NCBI RefSeq assembly: GCF_002240225.1
Contig: NZ_CP022584.1
Coordinates: forward strand, 2,510,001-2,572,500
DNA length: 62,500 nucleotides
Direction of reading: 5' to 3'
From: Paenibacillus physcomitrellae
Lineage (GTDB): Bacteria; Bacillota; Bacilli; Paenibacillales; Paenibacillaceae
Below the pieces are notes generated by a model. It made no database searches. It saw nothing but the letters and a program-made list of their open reading frames with translations, and was not told the origin of the DNA. Shown here one piece after another: positions 19,629 through 32,200 of the stretch. A program made the translations under genes and the position numbers. Each line of letters opens with the position of its first letter. The stretch's first letter is position 1.

Positions 19629-20294
19629 TTAGTTGCCTCCTTCCTGAGCAGCTTGTTTCTTAGCCGTAGGAAGAACCTCTCCACGATAGATCCATACTTT
19701 TACGCCGATACGGCCATAGGTCGTATGAGCTTCAGCCGTTCCGTAGTCGATGTCGGCACGAAGCGTATGAAGTGGAACAGTTCCTTCACTGTAGCCTTCT
19801 GTACGAGCAATTTCAGCACCGCCAAGACGACCGCTGACTGCTGTCTTAATTCCTTTTGCACCAGAACGCATAGTTCTTTGGATCGCTTGTTTCAAAGCAC
19901 GACGGAAAGAAACGCGACGTTCCAATTGTTGTGCAATGCTTTCAGCGACGAGAATCGCGTCAAGATCTGGAGTTTTGATTTCGGAAATGTTGATGTGAAC
20001 TTTTTTGCCGCCAGCGATTTTAGTAATTTCATTGCGCAGGTTCTCAACTTCGGAACCGCCTTTACCAATTACCATACCTGGTTTAGCAGTGTGGATAGTA
20101 ACGTTCACACGGTTAGCCGCTCTCTCGATTTCGATGCGAGATACAGCGGATTCTTTCAATTTATTTTTCAGGTGTTCACGGATTTTAACGTCTTCCAGAA
20201 GAAGATCGCCGAAGTCCTTGCCTGCGTACCATTTAGATTCCCAATCACGGATAATACCTACCCGCAATCCGACTGGATTTACCTTTTGGCCCAC
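19629..20294 (-). CDS. rpsC: 30S ribosomal protein S3
   Basis: 221 residues from GTG 20294 ([23 protein letters not shown]), with AAGGAGGGA upstream. A KH domain contains [18 protein letters not shown]. It forms the mRNA entry channel with S4 and S5. It lies 2 bp before rplP. Confidence 0.97.
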   Translation of the reverse strand: MGQKVNPVGLRVGIIRDWESKWYAGKDFGDLLLEDVKIREHLKNKLKESAVSRIEIERAANRVNVTIHTAKPGMVIGKGGSEVENLRNEITKIAGGKKVHINISEIKTPDLDAILVAESIAQQLERRVSFRRALKQAIQRTMRSGAKGIKTAVSGRLGGAEIARTEGYSEGTVPLHTLRADIDYGTAEAHTTYGRIGVKVWIYRGEVLPTAKKQAAQEGGN

Positions 20295-20307
20295 ACGTTT
20301 TCCCTCC

Positions 20308-20640
20308 TTATTTTTCAGATACCACCAATGTGATGTGGCTGGTGCGTTTGTTAATACGGCTTGCACGACCCATAGCCCGCGGACGGAAACGTTTCATCGT
20401 TGGTCCTTGGTTTACGTAAGCCTGCGTAATCACCAATTTGTTAACGTCCATAGAATAGTTGTGCTCAGCGTTTGCGATAGCCGAGTTCAGCAACTTTTCT
20501 AAGATCGGAGAAGCTGCTTTAGGAGTATGGCGAAGGATTGCGATAGCCTCGCCCACTTTCTTACCGCGAATCAAGTCAACAACGAGTTGAGCTTTACGCG
20601 GAGCGATGCGGATCATATTAGCATGTGCTTTTGCTTCCAA
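20308..20640 (-). CDS. rplV: 50S ribosomal protein L22
   Basis: 110 residues. [25 protein letters not shown] and the hairpin region [25 protein letters not shown] lining the exit tunnel are intact. The start is TTG 20640 behind GAGGAGGTT. Confidence 0.97.
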   Translation of the reverse strand: MEAKAHANMIRIAPRKAQLVVDLIRGKKVGEAIAILRHTPKAASPILEKLLNSAIANAEHNYSMDVNKLVITQAYVNQGPTMKRFRPRAMGRASRINKRTSHITLVVSEK

Positions 20641-20674
20641 TTTCGTAACCTCCTCTCATAAAGAAGAACTAGAA

Positions 20675-20953
20675 TTAACGTCTTGTTTTCTTATCGTCGT
20701 CCGTATGTCCTTTGTACGTACGTGTTGGCGCGAATTCGCCAAGTTTATGTCCAACCATATCTTCCGTTACGTAAACCGGTACATGCTTGCGGCCGTCGTA
20801 AACGCCGAAAGTGTGTCCGATGAATTGCGGGAAAATCGTGGAACGACGGGACCAAGTTTTGATGACAGCTTTCTTGCTGGAAGCTTCCATCTCTTCAACT
20901 TTTTTGAGCAGGTACCCATCAATGAAAGGTCCTTTTTTCAAACTGCGACTCAT
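20675..20953 (-). CDS. rpsS: 30S ribosomal protein S19
   Basis: 92 residues. [45 protein letters not shown] and [18 protein letters not shown] are S19 signatures. ATG 20953 has GGAGGATTT upstream. Confidence 0.97.
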   Translation of the reverse strand: MSRSLKKGPFIDGYLLKKVEEMEASSKKAVIKTWSRRSTIFPQFIGHTFGVYDGRKHVPVYVTEDMVGHKLGEFAPTRTYKGHTDDDKKTRR

Positions 20954-21031
20954 AGGTTAAATCCTCCCTTCGAAACAACTTCAGATGATTCTCGAACCGC
21001 TCCCCACCGGGAAGTTATGCGTAGAAACGCA

Positions 21032-21862
21032 TTACTTCGTACGGCGGCGAACAATATATTTATCAGAAGCTTTTCCTTTTTTACGCGTTTTGTAACCAAG
21101 GGTTGGTTTACCCCAAGGAGACAATGGAGATTTACGGCCGATTGGAGCGCGACCTTCACCACCACCGTGTGGGTGATCGTTAGGGTTCATTACAACACCG
21201 CGAACTTCAGGGCGTTGTCCGAGCCAGCGACTGCGTCCAGCTTTACCGATTTTAACGAGCTCGTGGTCTTCGTTACCTACGGAGCCGATTGTAGCGCGGC
21301 AAACTTTAAGAATTCTGCGAACCTCGCCGGAAGAAAGACGAACGGTTACGTATTTTTCTTCTTTACCGAGCAATTGAGCTTCTGTACCGGCAGCACGAAC
21401 GAGTTGTCCGCCTTTACCTGGTTTCAGCTCGATGTTGTGGATAACTGTACCTACTGGAATGTTTTCCAAAGGCAGCGCGTTACCGATTTTGATGTCAGAT
21501 CCAGGACCGGAAATGACTTGGTCGCCCACTTTCAAACCTTTAGGAGCGATGATGTAACGTTTCTCGCCATCCACATAATGAATCAAAGCGATGTTGGAAG
21601 TACGGTTCGGGTCATATTCGATCGTAGCAACGTGACCTGGAATGCCGTCTTTGTTCCGTTTAAAGTCGATAATACGGTATTTACGTTTGTGTCCGCCGCC
21701 ATGGTGACGAACCGTAATTTTACCTTGGTTGTTGCGGCCTGCAGTTTTGCTAAGAGGCGCAAGCAAAGATTTCTCCGGTACATTTGTTGTGATTTCTTCA
21801 AATGTAGAGACGGACATAGCACGTCTTGCCGGGGATGTCGGTTTATACTTTTTGATTGGCAC
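21032..21862 (-). CDS. rplB: 50S ribosomal protein L2
   Basis: 276 residues. [26 protein letters not shown], the catalytic-region histidine in [25 protein letters not shown] and the conserved C-terminus are present. It is essential for subunit association. The start is GTG 21862 behind AGGAGGGA. Confidence 0.97.
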   Translation of the reverse strand: MPIKKYKPTSPARRAMSVSTFEEITTNVPEKSLLAPLSKTAGRNNQGKITVRHHGGGHKRKYRIIDFKRNKDGIPGHVATIEYDPNRTSNIALIHYVDGEKRYIIAPKGLKVGDQVISGPGSDIKIGNALPLENIPVGTVIHNIELKPGKGGQLVRAAGTEAQLLGKEEKYVTVRLSSGEVRRILKVCRATIGSVGNEDHELVKIGKAGRSRWLGQRPEVRGVVMNPNDHPHGGGEGRAPIGRKSPLSPWGKPTLGYKTRKKGKASDKYIVRRRTK

Positions 21863-21890
21863 TGTGTTTCCCTCCTAACTTTAAGAAATG

Positions 21891-22181
21891 TTATACCGAT
21901 TCAAAGAACTCAAGCGGTTTGCTGTCTGCAGTCAGGGTTACGAATGCTTTCTTCCACTCGGAAGTGTAACCAGAATGACGTCCGTACCGTTTAGGCTTCG
22001 CAGGGACGCGCAAAGTGTTTACATTCTTAACTTTGACTTTAAAGATCGCTTCAACAGCTTGTTTGATTTCGGTTTTGTTGGCACGAATGTCAACTTCGAA
22101 AACGTATTTCAGGTCACCCATATATTCAGCCGTACGTTCTGTGATTACAGGACGTTTGATAATATCACGAGGATCTTTCAT
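21891..22181 (-). CDS. rplW: 50S ribosomal protein L23
   Basis: 96 residues. [25 protein letters not shown] and [30 protein letters not shown] are typical. It docks trigger factor and SRP at the exit tunnel. Its ATG overlaps the rplD stop by one base (TAATG). Confidence 0.97.
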   Translation of the reverse strand: MKDPRDIIKRPVITERTAEYMGDLKYVFEVDIRANKTEIKQAVEAIFKVKVKNVNTLRVPAKPKRYGRHSGYTSEWKKAFVTLTADSKPLEFFESV

Positions 22182-22804
22182 TACGCGAGCACCTCCTCTA
22201 CCTTCTGAACTGCTTCTTTCGTAATGATCAGCTTGTCGTATGTCAGGACATCAAGAACATTGATGCCGTCAGCTGCAACAAACTTAACCCCTGGAATGTT
22301 ACGAGCGGAGAGCGCTACGTTATCGTCATAGCTAGGAGCTACAACCAAAGCTTTGCGGTCCACTTTCAGGTTGTTAAGAATCGCTGCGAACTCTTTCGTC
22401 TTAGGCGCGTTAAGCGTCAAAGCGTCAAGTACGATAATTTCGTTGTCGATCACTTTCGAAGAAAGCGCGGATTTAATAGCCAGACGACGAACTTTCTTAG
22501 GCAGTTTGAAAGAATAGCTGCGTGGAGTTGGACCGAAGACCACACCACCACCTACCCATTGCGGGGCACGAATGGAACCTTGACGTGCGCGGCCAGTACC
22601 TTTTTGTTTCCAAGGTTTACGTCCGCCGCCGCGTACTTCAGAACGTCCTTTTACTTTGTGTGTACCAAAACGAAGGGAAGCGCGCTGCATAACTACTGCA
22701 TCGTGAAGAACATGTTTGTTCGGCTCGATACCGAAAACCGCATCGTTCAGTTCAACTTCGCCCACTTGGCTGCCACTTACATTATAAAGTGCTACTTTAG
22801 GCAT
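22181..22804 (-). CDS. rplD: 50S ribosomal protein L4
   Basis: 207 residues. The extended loop [28 protein letters not shown] reaches the tunnel; the [22 protein letters not shown] end is conserved. In some bacteria L4 represses its own S10 operon; a structured leader is present upstream of rpsJ here. Confidence 0.97.
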   Translation of the reverse strand: MPKVALYNVSGSQVGEVELNDAVFGIEPNKHVLHDAVVMQRASLRFGTHKVKGRSEVRGGGRKPWKQKGTGRARQGSIRAPQWVGGGVVFGPTPRSYSFKLPKKVRRLAIKSALSSKVIDNEIIVLDALTLNAPKTKEFAAILNNLKVDRKALVVAPSYDDNVALSARNIPGVKFVAADGINVLDVLTYDKLIITKEAVQKVEEVLA

Positions 22805-22830
22805 TTTGTGTTCCTCCTTTCTTCAGTCGA

Positions 22831-23454
22831 TTATTTCTTAACCGTTTCTTGAATTTTAACGAAGCCGTTCTTAGGGCCCGGGATAGAACCTTTAACGAGC
22901 AGAACGTTACGTTCTACATCAATTTTAACAACCTCAAGGTTTTGGATCGTTACTGTTTCGTGACCCATATGTCCTGGAAGGTGTTTACCTTTAGGAACAC
23001 GGTTCGCCTGGATGGAACCCATGGAACCTGGTCTACGATGGTAACGGGAACCGTGAGCCATTGGTCCGCGGCTTTGTCCCCAACGTTTGATAACGCCGGC
23101 AAAACCTTTACCTTTAGAAATACCCGTTACGTCAACGAATTCGCCTTCTGCAAAGACATCAGCTTTAACCTCTTGGCCAACTTCATATCCTGCAAGATCG
23201 ATACCGCGAATTTCACGAACGTAGCGCTTAGGTGTAGAGTTAGCTTTTTTGGCATGCCCTACTTCAGGTTTGTTAGCACTTTTCTCTTTTTTATCGGAGA
23301 AGCCGAGCTGTACCGCTTCGTAACCGTCGTTCTCAACATCTTTCTTCTGTAGAACCACGTTCGGGCCTGCTTCGATTACCGTTACAGGAACCACGTTACC
23401 TTCTGCAGTAAACAACTGAGTCATTCCAAGTTTTTTACCTAAGATACCTTTCAT
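22831..23454 (-). CDS. rplC: 50S ribosomal protein L3
   Basis: 207 residues. [32 protein letters not shown] and [18 protein letters not shown] are L3 signatures, including the loop approaching the peptidyl transferase centre. Confidence 0.97.
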   Translation of the reverse strand: MKGILGKKLGMTQLFTAEGNVVPVTVIEAGPNVVLQKKDVENDGYEAVQLGFSDKKEKSANKPEVGHAKKANSTPKRYVREIRGIDLAGYEVGQEVKADVFAEGEFVDVTGISKGKGFAGVIKRWGQSRGPMAHGSRYHRRPGSMGSIQANRVPKGKHLPGHMGHETVTIQNLEVVKIDVERNVLLVKGSIPGPKNGFVKIQETVKK

Positions 23455-23496
23455 GTTGACACCTCATTCCCTTTACTAATTGACTTACTTCATAAA

Positions 23497-23907
<411 letters not shown>

Positions 23908-23942
23908 TCACATCATCGCAACGTCACAGAACAACATTCATT

Positions 23943-23971
23943 ATTATATAGAATTGTTAGGCGTTATGCAA
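23943..23971 (-). promoter_or_regulatory. Sigma-A promoter of the S10-spc-alpha cluster
   Basis: TTGCAT (23966-23971), 17-bp spacer, perfect TATAAT (23943-23948). The start point would be near 23936. In the 24001-24132 remainder of this 440-bp gap I see no further gene. Confidence 0.75.
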
Positions 23972-24132
23972 GCTAATTTCGAAAAAAGCTGAATAATTCT
24001 TCAGTGCTAAATATTGCCGTATTCTCGCGGTTAAATCTGCTCTGCACAAACTTGATTAACAACCTATATAGTAGAAAAATACTTCTGCTGTGCGGCTAAT
24101 GCACGTCCACGTTCAATTATAATGCCAGACAT

Positions 24133-24168
24133 AAAAAAATCCGGCGCTGCCAAGCAGACACCGGATTT
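24133..24168 (-). terminator. Terminator after tuf
   Basis: AAATCCGG...CTGC pairs with GCAG...CCGGATTT around a short loop, followed by a seven-T run on the minus strand (24133-24139). Confidence 0.85.
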
Positions 24169-24246
24169 CCTTTACTTTCGTTCACAGTACATTGTTACTC
24201 TTCACAGCACATTGTTGCTTTATCAAGATAAGGTTAATTAACCTTA

Positions 24247-25437
24247 TTATTTGGAGATTGTAGCTACGGAACCTGCACCTACTGTACGTCCGCCTTCACG
24301 AATGGAGAACTTAGTTCCTTCTTCGATCGCGATTGGGTTGATCAGGGATACAGTAACAGTGATGTTATCACCAGGCATAACCATTTCAGTACCTTCTGGC
24401 AGGTTGATAACGCCAGTTACGTCAGTTGTACGGAAATAGAACTGTGGACGGTAGCCAGTGAAGAAAGGCTTGTGACGGCCACCCTCTTCTTTAGTCAAAA
24501 CGTACACCTGAGCTTCGAACTCAGTGTGTGGTTTAACGGAAGCTGGTTTAGCCAATACTTGGCCACGTTCGATTTGGTTACGGTCAACACCACGAAGCAG
24601 TGCGCCGATGTTGTCGCCGGCTTGAGCGGAGTCCAGCAATTTGCGGAACATTTCTACGCCAGTTACAACGGATTTCTTAGTTTCTTCGTGAATACCCACG
24701 ATTTCGATTTCGTCGCCGACTTTAACAGTACCGCGCTCTACACGACCAGTAGCAACTGTACCACGGCCAGTGATGGAGAATACGTCCTCGACAGGCATCA
24801 AGAATGGCTTGTCAACTTCACGTTCAGGCAATGGGATGTAAGTGTCGATAACTTCGAACATTTCAACGATCTTCTTAGCCCATTCGCCGTCTGGGTTTTG
24901 CAAAGCTTCACGAGCGGAACCACGAGTGATTGGAGTGTCGTCGCCTGGGAAGTCGTATTCGGACAACAGGTCGCGCACTTCCATTTCAACCAGTTCCAGA
25001 AGCTCTTCGTCTTCTACCATGTCGCATTTGTTCAAGAATACAACGATGTAAGGAACGCCTACCTGACGGGACAACAGGATGTGTTCGCGAGTTTGCGGCA
25101 TTGGGCCGTCAGCTGCGGATACAACCAGGATCGCGCCGTCCATTTGAGCAGCACCAGTGATCATGTTTTTAACATAGTCGGCGTGTCCTGGGCAGTCAAC
25201 GTGTGCGTAGTGACGAGTAGGAGTTTCGTATTCTACGTGAGCTGTAGAGATAGTGATACCGCGTTCACGCTCTTCTGGAGCTTTGTCGATTTGGTCAAAT
25301 GCTACTGCTGCACCACCGTAAGTTTTGGACAATACAGTTGTGATTGCAGCTGTCAAAGTTGTTTTACCATGGTCGACGTGACCGATAGTACCGATGTTAA
25401 CGTGTGGTTTATTACGTTCGTATTTAGCCTTAGCCAT
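24247..25437 (-). CDS. tuf: Elongation factor Tu
   Basis: 396 residues from ATG 25437 ([17 protein letters not shown]). GTPase motifs [16 protein letters not shown] and NKCDMVED are intact; domains 2 and 3 follow, with [18 protein letters not shown] and [14 protein letters not shown] conserved segments. It delivers aminoacyl-tRNA to the A site. It follows fusA by 93 bp and ends with a strong terminator. Confidence 0.98.
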   Translation of the reverse strand: MAKAKYERNKPHVNIGTIGHVDHGKTTLTAAITTVLSKTYGGAAVAFDQIDKAPEERERGITISTAHVEYETPTRHYAHVDCPGHADYVKNMITGAAQMDGAILVVSAADGPMPQTREHILLSRQVGVPYIVVFLNKCDMVEDEELLELVEMEVRDLLSEYDFPGDDTPITRGSAREALQNPDGEWAKKIVEMFEVIDTYIPLPEREVDKPFLMPVEDVFSITGRGTVATGRVERGTVKVGDEIEIVGIHEETKKSVVTGVEMFRKLLDSAQAGDNIGALLRGVDRNQIERGQVLAKPASVKPHTEFEAQVYVLTKEEGGRHKPFFTGYRPQFYFRTTDVTGVINLPEGTEMVMPGDNITVTVSLINPIAIEEGTKFSIREGGRTVGAGSVATISK

Positions 25438-25530
25438 TTTAAACAATTCCTCCTCAAATTTAAGGTTTGTTATGTTAGGTCAGAGCGAAGGTGCCGCTAT
25501 GCTGCACTTCCGCTCCAACAGGTAAAACGA

Positions 25531-27609
25531 TTATTCTCCGCCTTTGTTCTTAGCAATGATTTCCTCAGCGATGCTCTTAGGAACTTCTTCATAGTGGGAG
25601 AGTTCCATGGAGAATACGCCGCGACCTTGTGTACCAGAACGAAGCGTTGTAGAGTAACCGAACATTTCAGAGAGAGGTACTTTTGCACGGATAATTTGAG
25701 TACCGCCACGGGAATCCATACCTTCGATACGGCCACGACGGGAGTTCAGCATACCCATAACATCGCCCATGTACTCCTCAGGCACTGTTACTTCTACTTT
25801 CATGATTGGCTCAAGCAATACAGGCTTACACTTGTCCTTAGCTGCTTTAAGCGCCATGGAACCTGCAATCTTAAACGCCATTTCACTGGAGTCAACATCA
25901 TGGTAAGAACCGTCTACGATAGTGGCTTTAACGTCTACAACCGGGAAGCCGGCGAGCATACCATTCTTCATAGCTTCTTCAATACCTTGTTGTGCTGGTC
26001 CAATGTACTCTCTAGGTACAGAACCGCCGACAACTTTGCTGTCGAACTGGCTGCCTGTTCCTGGCTCGAGAGGTTCGAATTCAACCCAAACGTGACCGTA
26101 TTGACCACGACCACCGGACTGACGAACGAATTTACCTTCAACGCGCGCAGGCACTGTAATGGTTTCACGGTAAGCAACCTGTGGTTTACCCACGTTAGTT
26201 TCTACCTTGAATTCACGGCGCATACGGTCGATGATGATATCCAGGTGAAGCTCACCCATACCTGCCAGAATCGTCTGACCTGTTTCTTCGTCTGTATGAG
26301 CACGAAGCGTAGGGTCTTCTTCTGTCAGTTTGCCAAGGGCAACACCCATTTTATCTTGGTCGGCTTTAGTCTTGGGCTCAACCGCGATTTCGATAACCGG
26401 ATCCGGGAAGTTCATGGACTCCAGGATAACCGGATTCTTCTCATCACAAAGTGTATCACCTGTACCTGTATCTTTCAAACCAACCGCTGCCGCGATGTCA
26501 CCAGCGTATACTTCGCTGATTTCTTGACGGCTGTTAGCGTGCATCTGAAGGATACGGCCGATCCGTTCACGTTTACCTTTTGTAGCATTCAATACGTAAG
26601 AACCGGATTGCAAAATACCGGAGTATACGCGGAAGAATGTCAATTTACCTACATAAGGGTCAGTCATGATTTTAAATGCCAAAGCCGAGAACGGCTCTTC
26701 GTCAGAAGAGTGACGAACCGCTTCAGTACCATCTTCAAGATGGCCATTGATGGACGGAACGTCCACTGGAGCTGGCAAGTAATCGATAACAGCGTCCAGC
26801 ATCAGCTGAACCCCTTTGTTACGGTAAGAGGAACCACAGATTACTGGGAAGATTTTAACTTCAACAACACCCTTACGGAGTGCCGCTTTCAGTTCGTCGA
26901 CAGTGATTTCCTCGCCTTCGAGGTATTTCATAGTCAGATCTTCGTCCAGTTCCGCTACTTTCTCAATCAGTTCGTTGCGAAGCTCTTCGACCTGATCAAG
27001 ATATTGTTCCGGAATTTCTACTTCTTCGATATTTTGACCCAAATCGTCTTTGTACATATGCGCTTTTTGGCCAATGATATCGATGATGCCTACGAAGTCA
27101 TTTTCTGCACCGATAGGCAGTTGGATTGCAACTGCGTTCGCTTGCAGACGTTCGCGCATATCCTTAACTACGTTCAGGAAATCGGCACCGATAATGTCCA
27201 TTTTGTTGACATAAGCGATCCGAGGAACGCCATAACGGTCAGCCTGTCTCCATACTGTTTCAGACTGCGGCTCAACGCCTTCTTTAGCACTGAAAACGCC
27301 TACGGCCCCGTCCAATACACGCAGGGAACGTTCAACTTCTACAGTGAAGTCAACGTGTCCCGGAGTATCAATGATATTGACGCGGTGACCCTTCCATTGA
27401 GCCGTTGTAGCTGCGGAAGTAATTGTAATCCCGCGCTCCTGCTCTTGCTCCATCCAGTCCATTGTTGCAGCACCTTCGTGAACTTCACCGATTTTGTGCG
27501 TACGGCCTGTGTAGAACAAGATACGTTCAGTGGTAGTAGTCTTACCGGCGTCAATATGCGCCATGATACCGATGTTACGTGTATTTTTCAAGGAGAACTC
27601 TCTTGCCAT
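25531..27609 (-). CDS. fusA: Elongation factor G
   Basis: 692 residues, standard length. GTPase motifs [24 protein letters not shown] and NKMDIIGAD are intact; domain IV (VAYRETI...[16 protein letters not shown]) carries the translocation tip. It drives translocation and, with RRF, ribosome recycling. It lies between rpsG and tuf in the str operon. Very long plus-strand open frames opposite it are antisense shadows. Confidence 0.98.
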   Translation of the reverse strand: MAREFSLKNTRNIGIMAHIDAGKTTTTERILFYTGRTHKIGEVHEGAATMDWMEQEQERGITITSAATTAQWKGHRVNIIDTPGHVDFTVEVERSLRVLDGAVGVFSAKEGVEPQSETVWRQADRYGVPRIAYVNKMDIIGADFLNVVKDMRERLQANAVAIQLPIGAENDFVGIIDIIGQKAHMYKDDLGQNIEEVEIPEQYLDQVEELRNELIEKVAELDEDLTMKYLEGEEITVDELKAALRKGVVEVKIFPVICGSSYRNKGVQLMLDAVIDYLPAPVDVPSINGHLEDGTEAVRHSSDEEPFSALAFKIMTDPYVGKLTFFRVYSGILQSGSYVLNATKGKRERIGRILQMHANSRQEISEVYAGDIAAAVGLKDTGTGDTLCDEKNPVILESMNFPDPVIEIAVEPKTKADQDKMGVALGKLTEEDPTLRAHTDEETGQTILAGMGELHLDIIIDRMRREFKVETNVGKPQVAYRETITVPARVEGKFVRQSGGRGQYGHVWVEFEPLEPGTGSQFDSKVVGGSVPREYIGPAQQGIEEAMKNGMLAGFPVVDVKATIVDGSYHDVDSSEMAFKIAGSMALKAAKDKCKPVLLEPIMKVEVTVPEEYMGDVMGMLNSRRGRIEGMDSRGGTQIIRAKVPLSEMFGYSTTLRSGTQGRGVFSMELSHYEEVPKSIAEEIIAKNKGGE

Positions 27610-27658
27610 GAATGGGATCTCCCTTCAAAATTGAAGTATTGGTCTTACAAGCCGAATC

Positions 27659-28129
27659 CTACCAGCGGTAGTGAGCAAACGCTTTGTTCGCTTCAGCCAT
27701 TTTGTGTGTGTCTTCACGTTTCTTGACGGAAGCGCCAGTGTTATTGGATGCGTCGATGATCTCAGCAGCCAAACGCTCTTCCATCGTCTTCTCACCGCGG
27801 TTGCGGGAGTAGTTTACGAGCCAACGTAATCCCAGGGATGTACGTCTTTCTGGTTTAACTTCGATCGGTACCTGGTAGTTTGCACCACCAACACGACGAG
27901 CTTTAACCTCCAGAACTGGCATGATATTCTTAAGCGCTGCTTCAAAGACTTCCATTGGATCGTTGCCAGTACGTTCTTGAATCAGGTTGAACGCATTGTA
28001 CAAGATACTTTGAGCAACACCACGTTTACCGTCAAGCATGATACGGTTGATCAGACGAGTAACAAGTTTGCTGTTGTATACCGGATCTGGCAACACGTCT
28101 CTTTTTGTAACAGGACCTTTGCGTGGCAT
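27659..28129 (-). CDS. rpsG: 30S ribosomal protein S7
   Basis: 156 residues. [27 protein letters not shown] and [19 protein letters not shown] are S7 signatures. It nucleates the 30S head; in E. coli it represses the str operon. Confidence 0.97.
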   Translation of the reverse strand: MPRKGPVTKRDVLPDPVYNSKLVTRLINRIMLDGKRGVAQSILYNAFNLIQERTGNDPMEVFEAALKNIMPVLEVKARRVGGANYQVPIEVKPERRTSLGLRWLVNYSRNRGEKTMEERLAAEIIDASNNTGASVKKREDTHKMAEANKAFAHYRW

Positions 28130-28177
28130 GGATATCCCCCTTTCAAAAAAGAATTCTAAATCACAGATATGTTAATC

Positions 28178-28600
28178 TTAAGACTTCTTAGCTTTAGGAC
28201 GTTTAGCGCCGTATTTGGAACGAGCCTGCATACGGTTGTTAACACCTGCAGTATCCAAAGCTCCGCGTACGATATGGTAACGTACACCCGGCAAGTCCTT
28301 AACCCGGCCACCACGAATCAGCACGACACTGTGCTCTTGCAGGTTATGACCGATACCCGGAATGTAAGCTGTCACCTCTACGCGGTTCGTCAAACGAACA
28401 CGGGCATATTTACGAAGTGCAGAGTTCGGTTTCTTAGGAGTCATTGTACCTACACGAGTGCAGACACCACGTTTTTGTGGAGCGCTCAGTTCAGTAGCCT
28501 CACGTTTCAAAGCGTTAAAACCACGTTGCAAAGCAGGTGATTTGGACTTTTCAACTTTTGCTTGGCGTCCTTTACGGACTAGTTGGTTAATAGTTGGCAT
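28178..28600 (-). CDS. rpsL: 30S ribosomal protein S12
   Basis: 140 residues. [12 protein letters not shown], the [20 protein letters not shown] loop and [17 protein letters not shown] are intact; residues known to give streptomycin resistance when changed look wild type. The 141-bp gap to the L7Ae-like gene shows no terminator. Confidence 0.97.
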   Translation of the reverse strand: MPTINQLVRKGRQAKVEKSKSPALQRGFNALKREATELSAPQKRGVCTRVGTMTPKKPNSALRKYARVRLTNRVEVTAYIPGIGHNLQEHSVVLIRGGRVKDLPGVRYHIVRGALDTAGVNNRMQARSKYGAKRPKAKKS

Positions 28601-28741
28601 GTTGTTGCCACCCCCTTCCTCAAATTTTAAAAGCTCTTTACAAACCTTCTTTTTAAGCCCACAGAGCCAGGCGGTTCATAAAAGAACAAAGGAAAAGTTT
28701 TTACATCGAGGTTTCCCCTTCAGCAAAAACGTTTCAAGCCA

Positions 28742-28993
28742 TTATGGTCTTACAATCGCAGCCATTGCCGCACCGACTTCGATGCCGCATGCCTTGCCTA
28801 GATTCTTCATCGTATCGACATAAGCAATCTTCACAGATGATTCTTCGCAAAGCGCTACAATCTTTGAAGTAATTCGCGGATCTGCATCCTGCGCTACATA
28901 TACTTCTTCAGCTAGTCCCAATTGAACCATTCGCATGGTCTGCTTGGTGCCGATTCTTACATGAGCATCCTGTAGCCCGTTGTCATTCGACAT
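28742..28993 (-). CDS. L7Ae-family K-turn RNA-binding protein
   Basis: 83 residues from ATG 28993 (MSNDNGLQDAHVRIGTKQTM) behind GGAGGGTT; upstream ATG 29029 is less likely. The L7Ae/L30e/S12e fold is shown by RIGTKQTMRMVQLGLAEEVYVAQDADPRITSKI and ACGIEVGAAMAAIV. The orthologue in B. subtilis (YbxF) binds kink-turn RNA in vitro. It sits between rpoC and rpsL, its conserved site, and has its own promoter. Confidence 0.9.
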   Translation of the reverse strand: MSNDNGLQDAHVRIGTKQTMRMVQLGLAEEVYVAQDADPRITSKIVALCEESSVKIAYVDTMKNLGKACGIEVGAAMAAIVRP

Positions 28994-29043
28994 GGTCAAC
29001 CCTCCGAAGAAAGACAGGAATTCTCGCACTCACGCACTTTGAT

Positions 29044-29072
29044 ATATTATCATTCCGGCTATTGAATGTCAA
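29044..29072 (-). promoter_or_regulatory. Sigma-A promoter for the L7Ae-like-rpsL-rpsG-fusA-tuf operon
   Basis: Perfect TTGACA (29067-29072), 17-bp spacer, TAATAT (29044-29049) with TGA just before it (extended -10). It lies directly after the hairpins that follow rpoC, so the str operon can be transcribed on its own. Confidence 0.65.
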
Positions 29073-29077
29073 GAATA

Positions 29078-29113
29078 GCGCCCAATCTTTTTTTTCGAAA
29101 AAAAGATCGGCGC
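29078..29113 (-). repeat. Near-perfect palindrome ATCTTTTTTT/AAAAAAAGAT flanked by GCGCC/GGGCGC
   Basis: GCGCC-GATCTTTTTTTC on the minus strand pairs with GAAAAAAAAGATT-GGGCGC. It shares the GGCGCC foot with the upstream terminator, so the two folds compete for those bases. Confidence 0.6.
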
Positions 29114-29163
29114 CGACTGCCGAAAGGAAACTGAAATCTTCAGCTTCCTTTCGCGTCTGCGCC
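29091..29163 (-). terminator. Large stem-loop terminator after rpoC
   Basis: In transcription order: GGCGC, GAC, CGAAAGGAA and CTGAA pair with TTCAG, TTCCTTTCG, GTC and GCGCC in an imperfect 55-nt stem-loop, then GATC and a seven-T run. This is a terminator, unusually long in its stem. A second palindrome overlaps its 3' foot. Confidence 0.75.
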
Positions 29164-29201
29164 GTCATTTTCACTGCTGAAGGAAGCTTACTCTACCGGT
29201 A

Positions 29202-32200
29202 TTATTCTACCGATACAGGCTCCAAGCCTTCAGCCGTCTCTTCATCAACCGGTCCGTCAAATTCCACATTGCGGTAACGGTTCATGCCCGTACCCGCTGG
29301 AATCAGCTTACCGATGATAACATTTTCCTTAAGACCCAGCAATTTATCCACTTTACCTTTGATTGCTGCGTCCGTCAGGACACGAGTAGTCTCCTGGAAG
29401 GAGGCCGCAGACAAGAAGGAGTCAGTTTCGAGCGATGCTTTGGTGATACCGAGCAATACCGGTTTCGCAACAGCAGGCTCTTTGCCGGACAGAATGGCCT
29501 CTTTGTTAGCTGTTTCGTATTCATGCAGGTCAACGAATGATCCTGGCAGCAGCTGTGTATCTCCGGCATCTACGATACGGATCTTACGCAGCATCTGCTT
29601 GATCATAACTTCGACGTGTTTGTCGTTGATTTCTACGCCCTGGTTCCGGTATACGCGTTGAACTTCCTGAAGGATGTAGTTCTGTACGCCGCGGATGCCT
29701 TTGATGCGCAGAATTTCTTTAGGGTCGATGGAACCGTCAGTGAGCTCATCGCCTGCTTCAATTTCCATGCCTTCGCTTACACGCAGGCGCGATCCGTAAG
29801 TGACGGAGTAAACCTTCGTTTCCGCTTCGCCTTGTACCTCGATTTCACGGCGGTCTTTAGCTTCACGGATTTCTTTGATTACGCCGTCGATTTCACTGAT
29901 AGTTGCTTGACCTTTCGGGTTCCGGGCTTCGAAAAGCTCCTGGATACGCGGAAGACCTTGCGTGATATCGTCACCCGCAACACCGCCGGTGTGGAACGTA
30001 CGCATAGTAAGCTGAGTTCCCGGTTCACCGATGGATTGTGCTGCGATGATACCAACCGCTTCACCGATCTCAACGTGTTTGCCTGTCGCCAGGTTGCGTC
30101 CGTAACATTTCTTACATACGCCATGACGAGCGCGGCAGCTGAGCACGGAGCGGATTTGCAGCTTCTCGATACCCGCATTAACGATCGCATTCGCTTTGTC
30201 CGTGTCGATGAGCTCATCACGATGAATGATGATTTCGCCGGTTTCCGGATGACGGATCGTTTCGAAGCAGTAACGGCCTTCGATACGGTCAAACAGATCT
30301 TCGATGATTTCTTTACCATCCTGGATCCGTGATACCACGATACCTTTATCGGTTCCGCAATCTTCTTCGCGAACGATAACGTCCTGCGCCACGTCTACCA
30401 GACGACGAGTCAGGTAACCGGAATCCGCGGTACGAAGCGCGGTATCCGCCAAACCTTTACGAGCACCGTGCGTCGAGATAAAGTACTCGAGGACGGTCAG
30501 GCCTTCGCGGAAGTTCGCTTTGATCGGCAGCTCGTAAATCCGGCCGGATGGTGTTGCCATCAGACCCCGCATACCGCCCAGCTGGGTGATCTGCGATTTG
30601 TTACCCCGCGCTTTGGAATCCACCATGAGCATGATGGAGTTGAAGCGGTCCATCGACTTCATGAGGACGTCGGTCAGCTGGTCTTTCGCTTTGGACCAGA
30701 TGTCGATAACGCGGTCATACCGTTCTTCATCTGTAATCAGACCACGACGGTATTGGTTCGTAACAACTCGGACTTTTTCATCCGATTCGGACATGATTTG
30801 CTTCTTCTCTTCCGGAACCACAACGTCGGATACCGCGATGCTGACACCGGCGCGTGTGGAATAAGTGAAGCCGAGCTGTTTGATTTTATCAAGAATCACA
30901 GACGTTTCTGTCGTGTGATAAGTTTCGAAGCAGCGTGCAATGATGGAGCCCAGATATTCTTTACCTACTGCACTTGCAATAGGAGAAGCATCGAGCAGCG
31001 CTTTGACGTCTGCGCCCTTCTCATAAATGAAGTACTTCTCAGGCGTACCATTAAACAGGTTATCCCGTGTAGCTTCATTAATGTAAGGGAACGTCTCAGG
31101 GAAAATTTCGTTAAAGATAATTTTACCCACGGTTGTGATCAGCAAGGCATCCTGCTGCTTCTCATTAAAGATCACTTTGTTCAGCGCTTTAACAGGGATT
31201 GCAACACGTGCGTGCAGGGATGCTGCGCCACGCTGGTAAGCTGAAACAGCTTCGTTAACGTTACCCAGGATCATACCTGAACCTTTGGCTTCCTTGTTAT
31301 CCATAGTGAGATAGAAGGAACCAAGGACCATATCCTGAGACGGAGTAACAACCGGTTTACCGTCTTTAGGGTTCAAAATGTTACCGGAAGCCAGCATCAA
31401 GATGCGCGCTTCAGCCTGAGCTTCAGCAGACAACGGAACGTGAACCGCCATTTGGTCACCGTCGAAGTCGGCGTTATAAGCCGTACATACGAGCGGATGC
31501 AGACGGATAGCGCGGCCTTCAACCAGAATCGGTTCAAACGCCTGGATACCGAGACGGTGAAGCGTAGGGGCACGGTTCAGCAGAACCGGATGCTCCTTGA
31601 TCACTTCTTCAAGAACATCCCAAACTTCAGGGCTTACGCGCTCTACTTTACGTTTCGCGCTCTTGATGTTGTGAGCGAGGCCTTTATTCACAAGCTCCTT
31701 CATCACAAATGGTTTGAACAGCTCCAAAGCCATTTCTTTAGGGAGACCACATTGGTACATTTTCAGGTAAGGACCTACGACGATAACGGAACGACCGGAA
31801 TAGTCAACCCGTTTACCGAGAAGGTTCTGACGGAAACGGCCTTGTTTACCTTTCAGCATATGGCTGAGGGATTTCAAAGGACGGTTGCCCGGACCTGTTA
31901 CCGGACGGCCGCGGCGGCCGTTATCGATCAAAGCGTCAACGGCTTCTTGAAGCATCCGTTTCTCGTTCTGAACGATGATGTCCGGAGCGCCAAGGTCAAG
32001 CAGACGCTTCAAACGGTTGTTCCGGTTGATTACACGGCGGTACAGGTCATTCAGGTCAGACGTTGCGAAACGTCCGCCGTCCAGCTGTACCATCGGACGC
32101 AATTCCGGAGGGATGACCGGAAGCACGTCGAGAATCATCCATTCCGGCTGGTTGCCGGAGCTCTTGAACGCTTCAATCACTTCGAGGCGTTTGATCGCCC

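Noticed and set aside
24472..27726. 1084-codon plus-strand open frame opposite tuf, fusA and rpsG
   Set aside because: It is antisense to three highly conserved genes, has no ribosome-binding site and its product is low in expected composition (Cys/Phe/Val-rich). Codon bias in highly expressed genes leaves such frames open.
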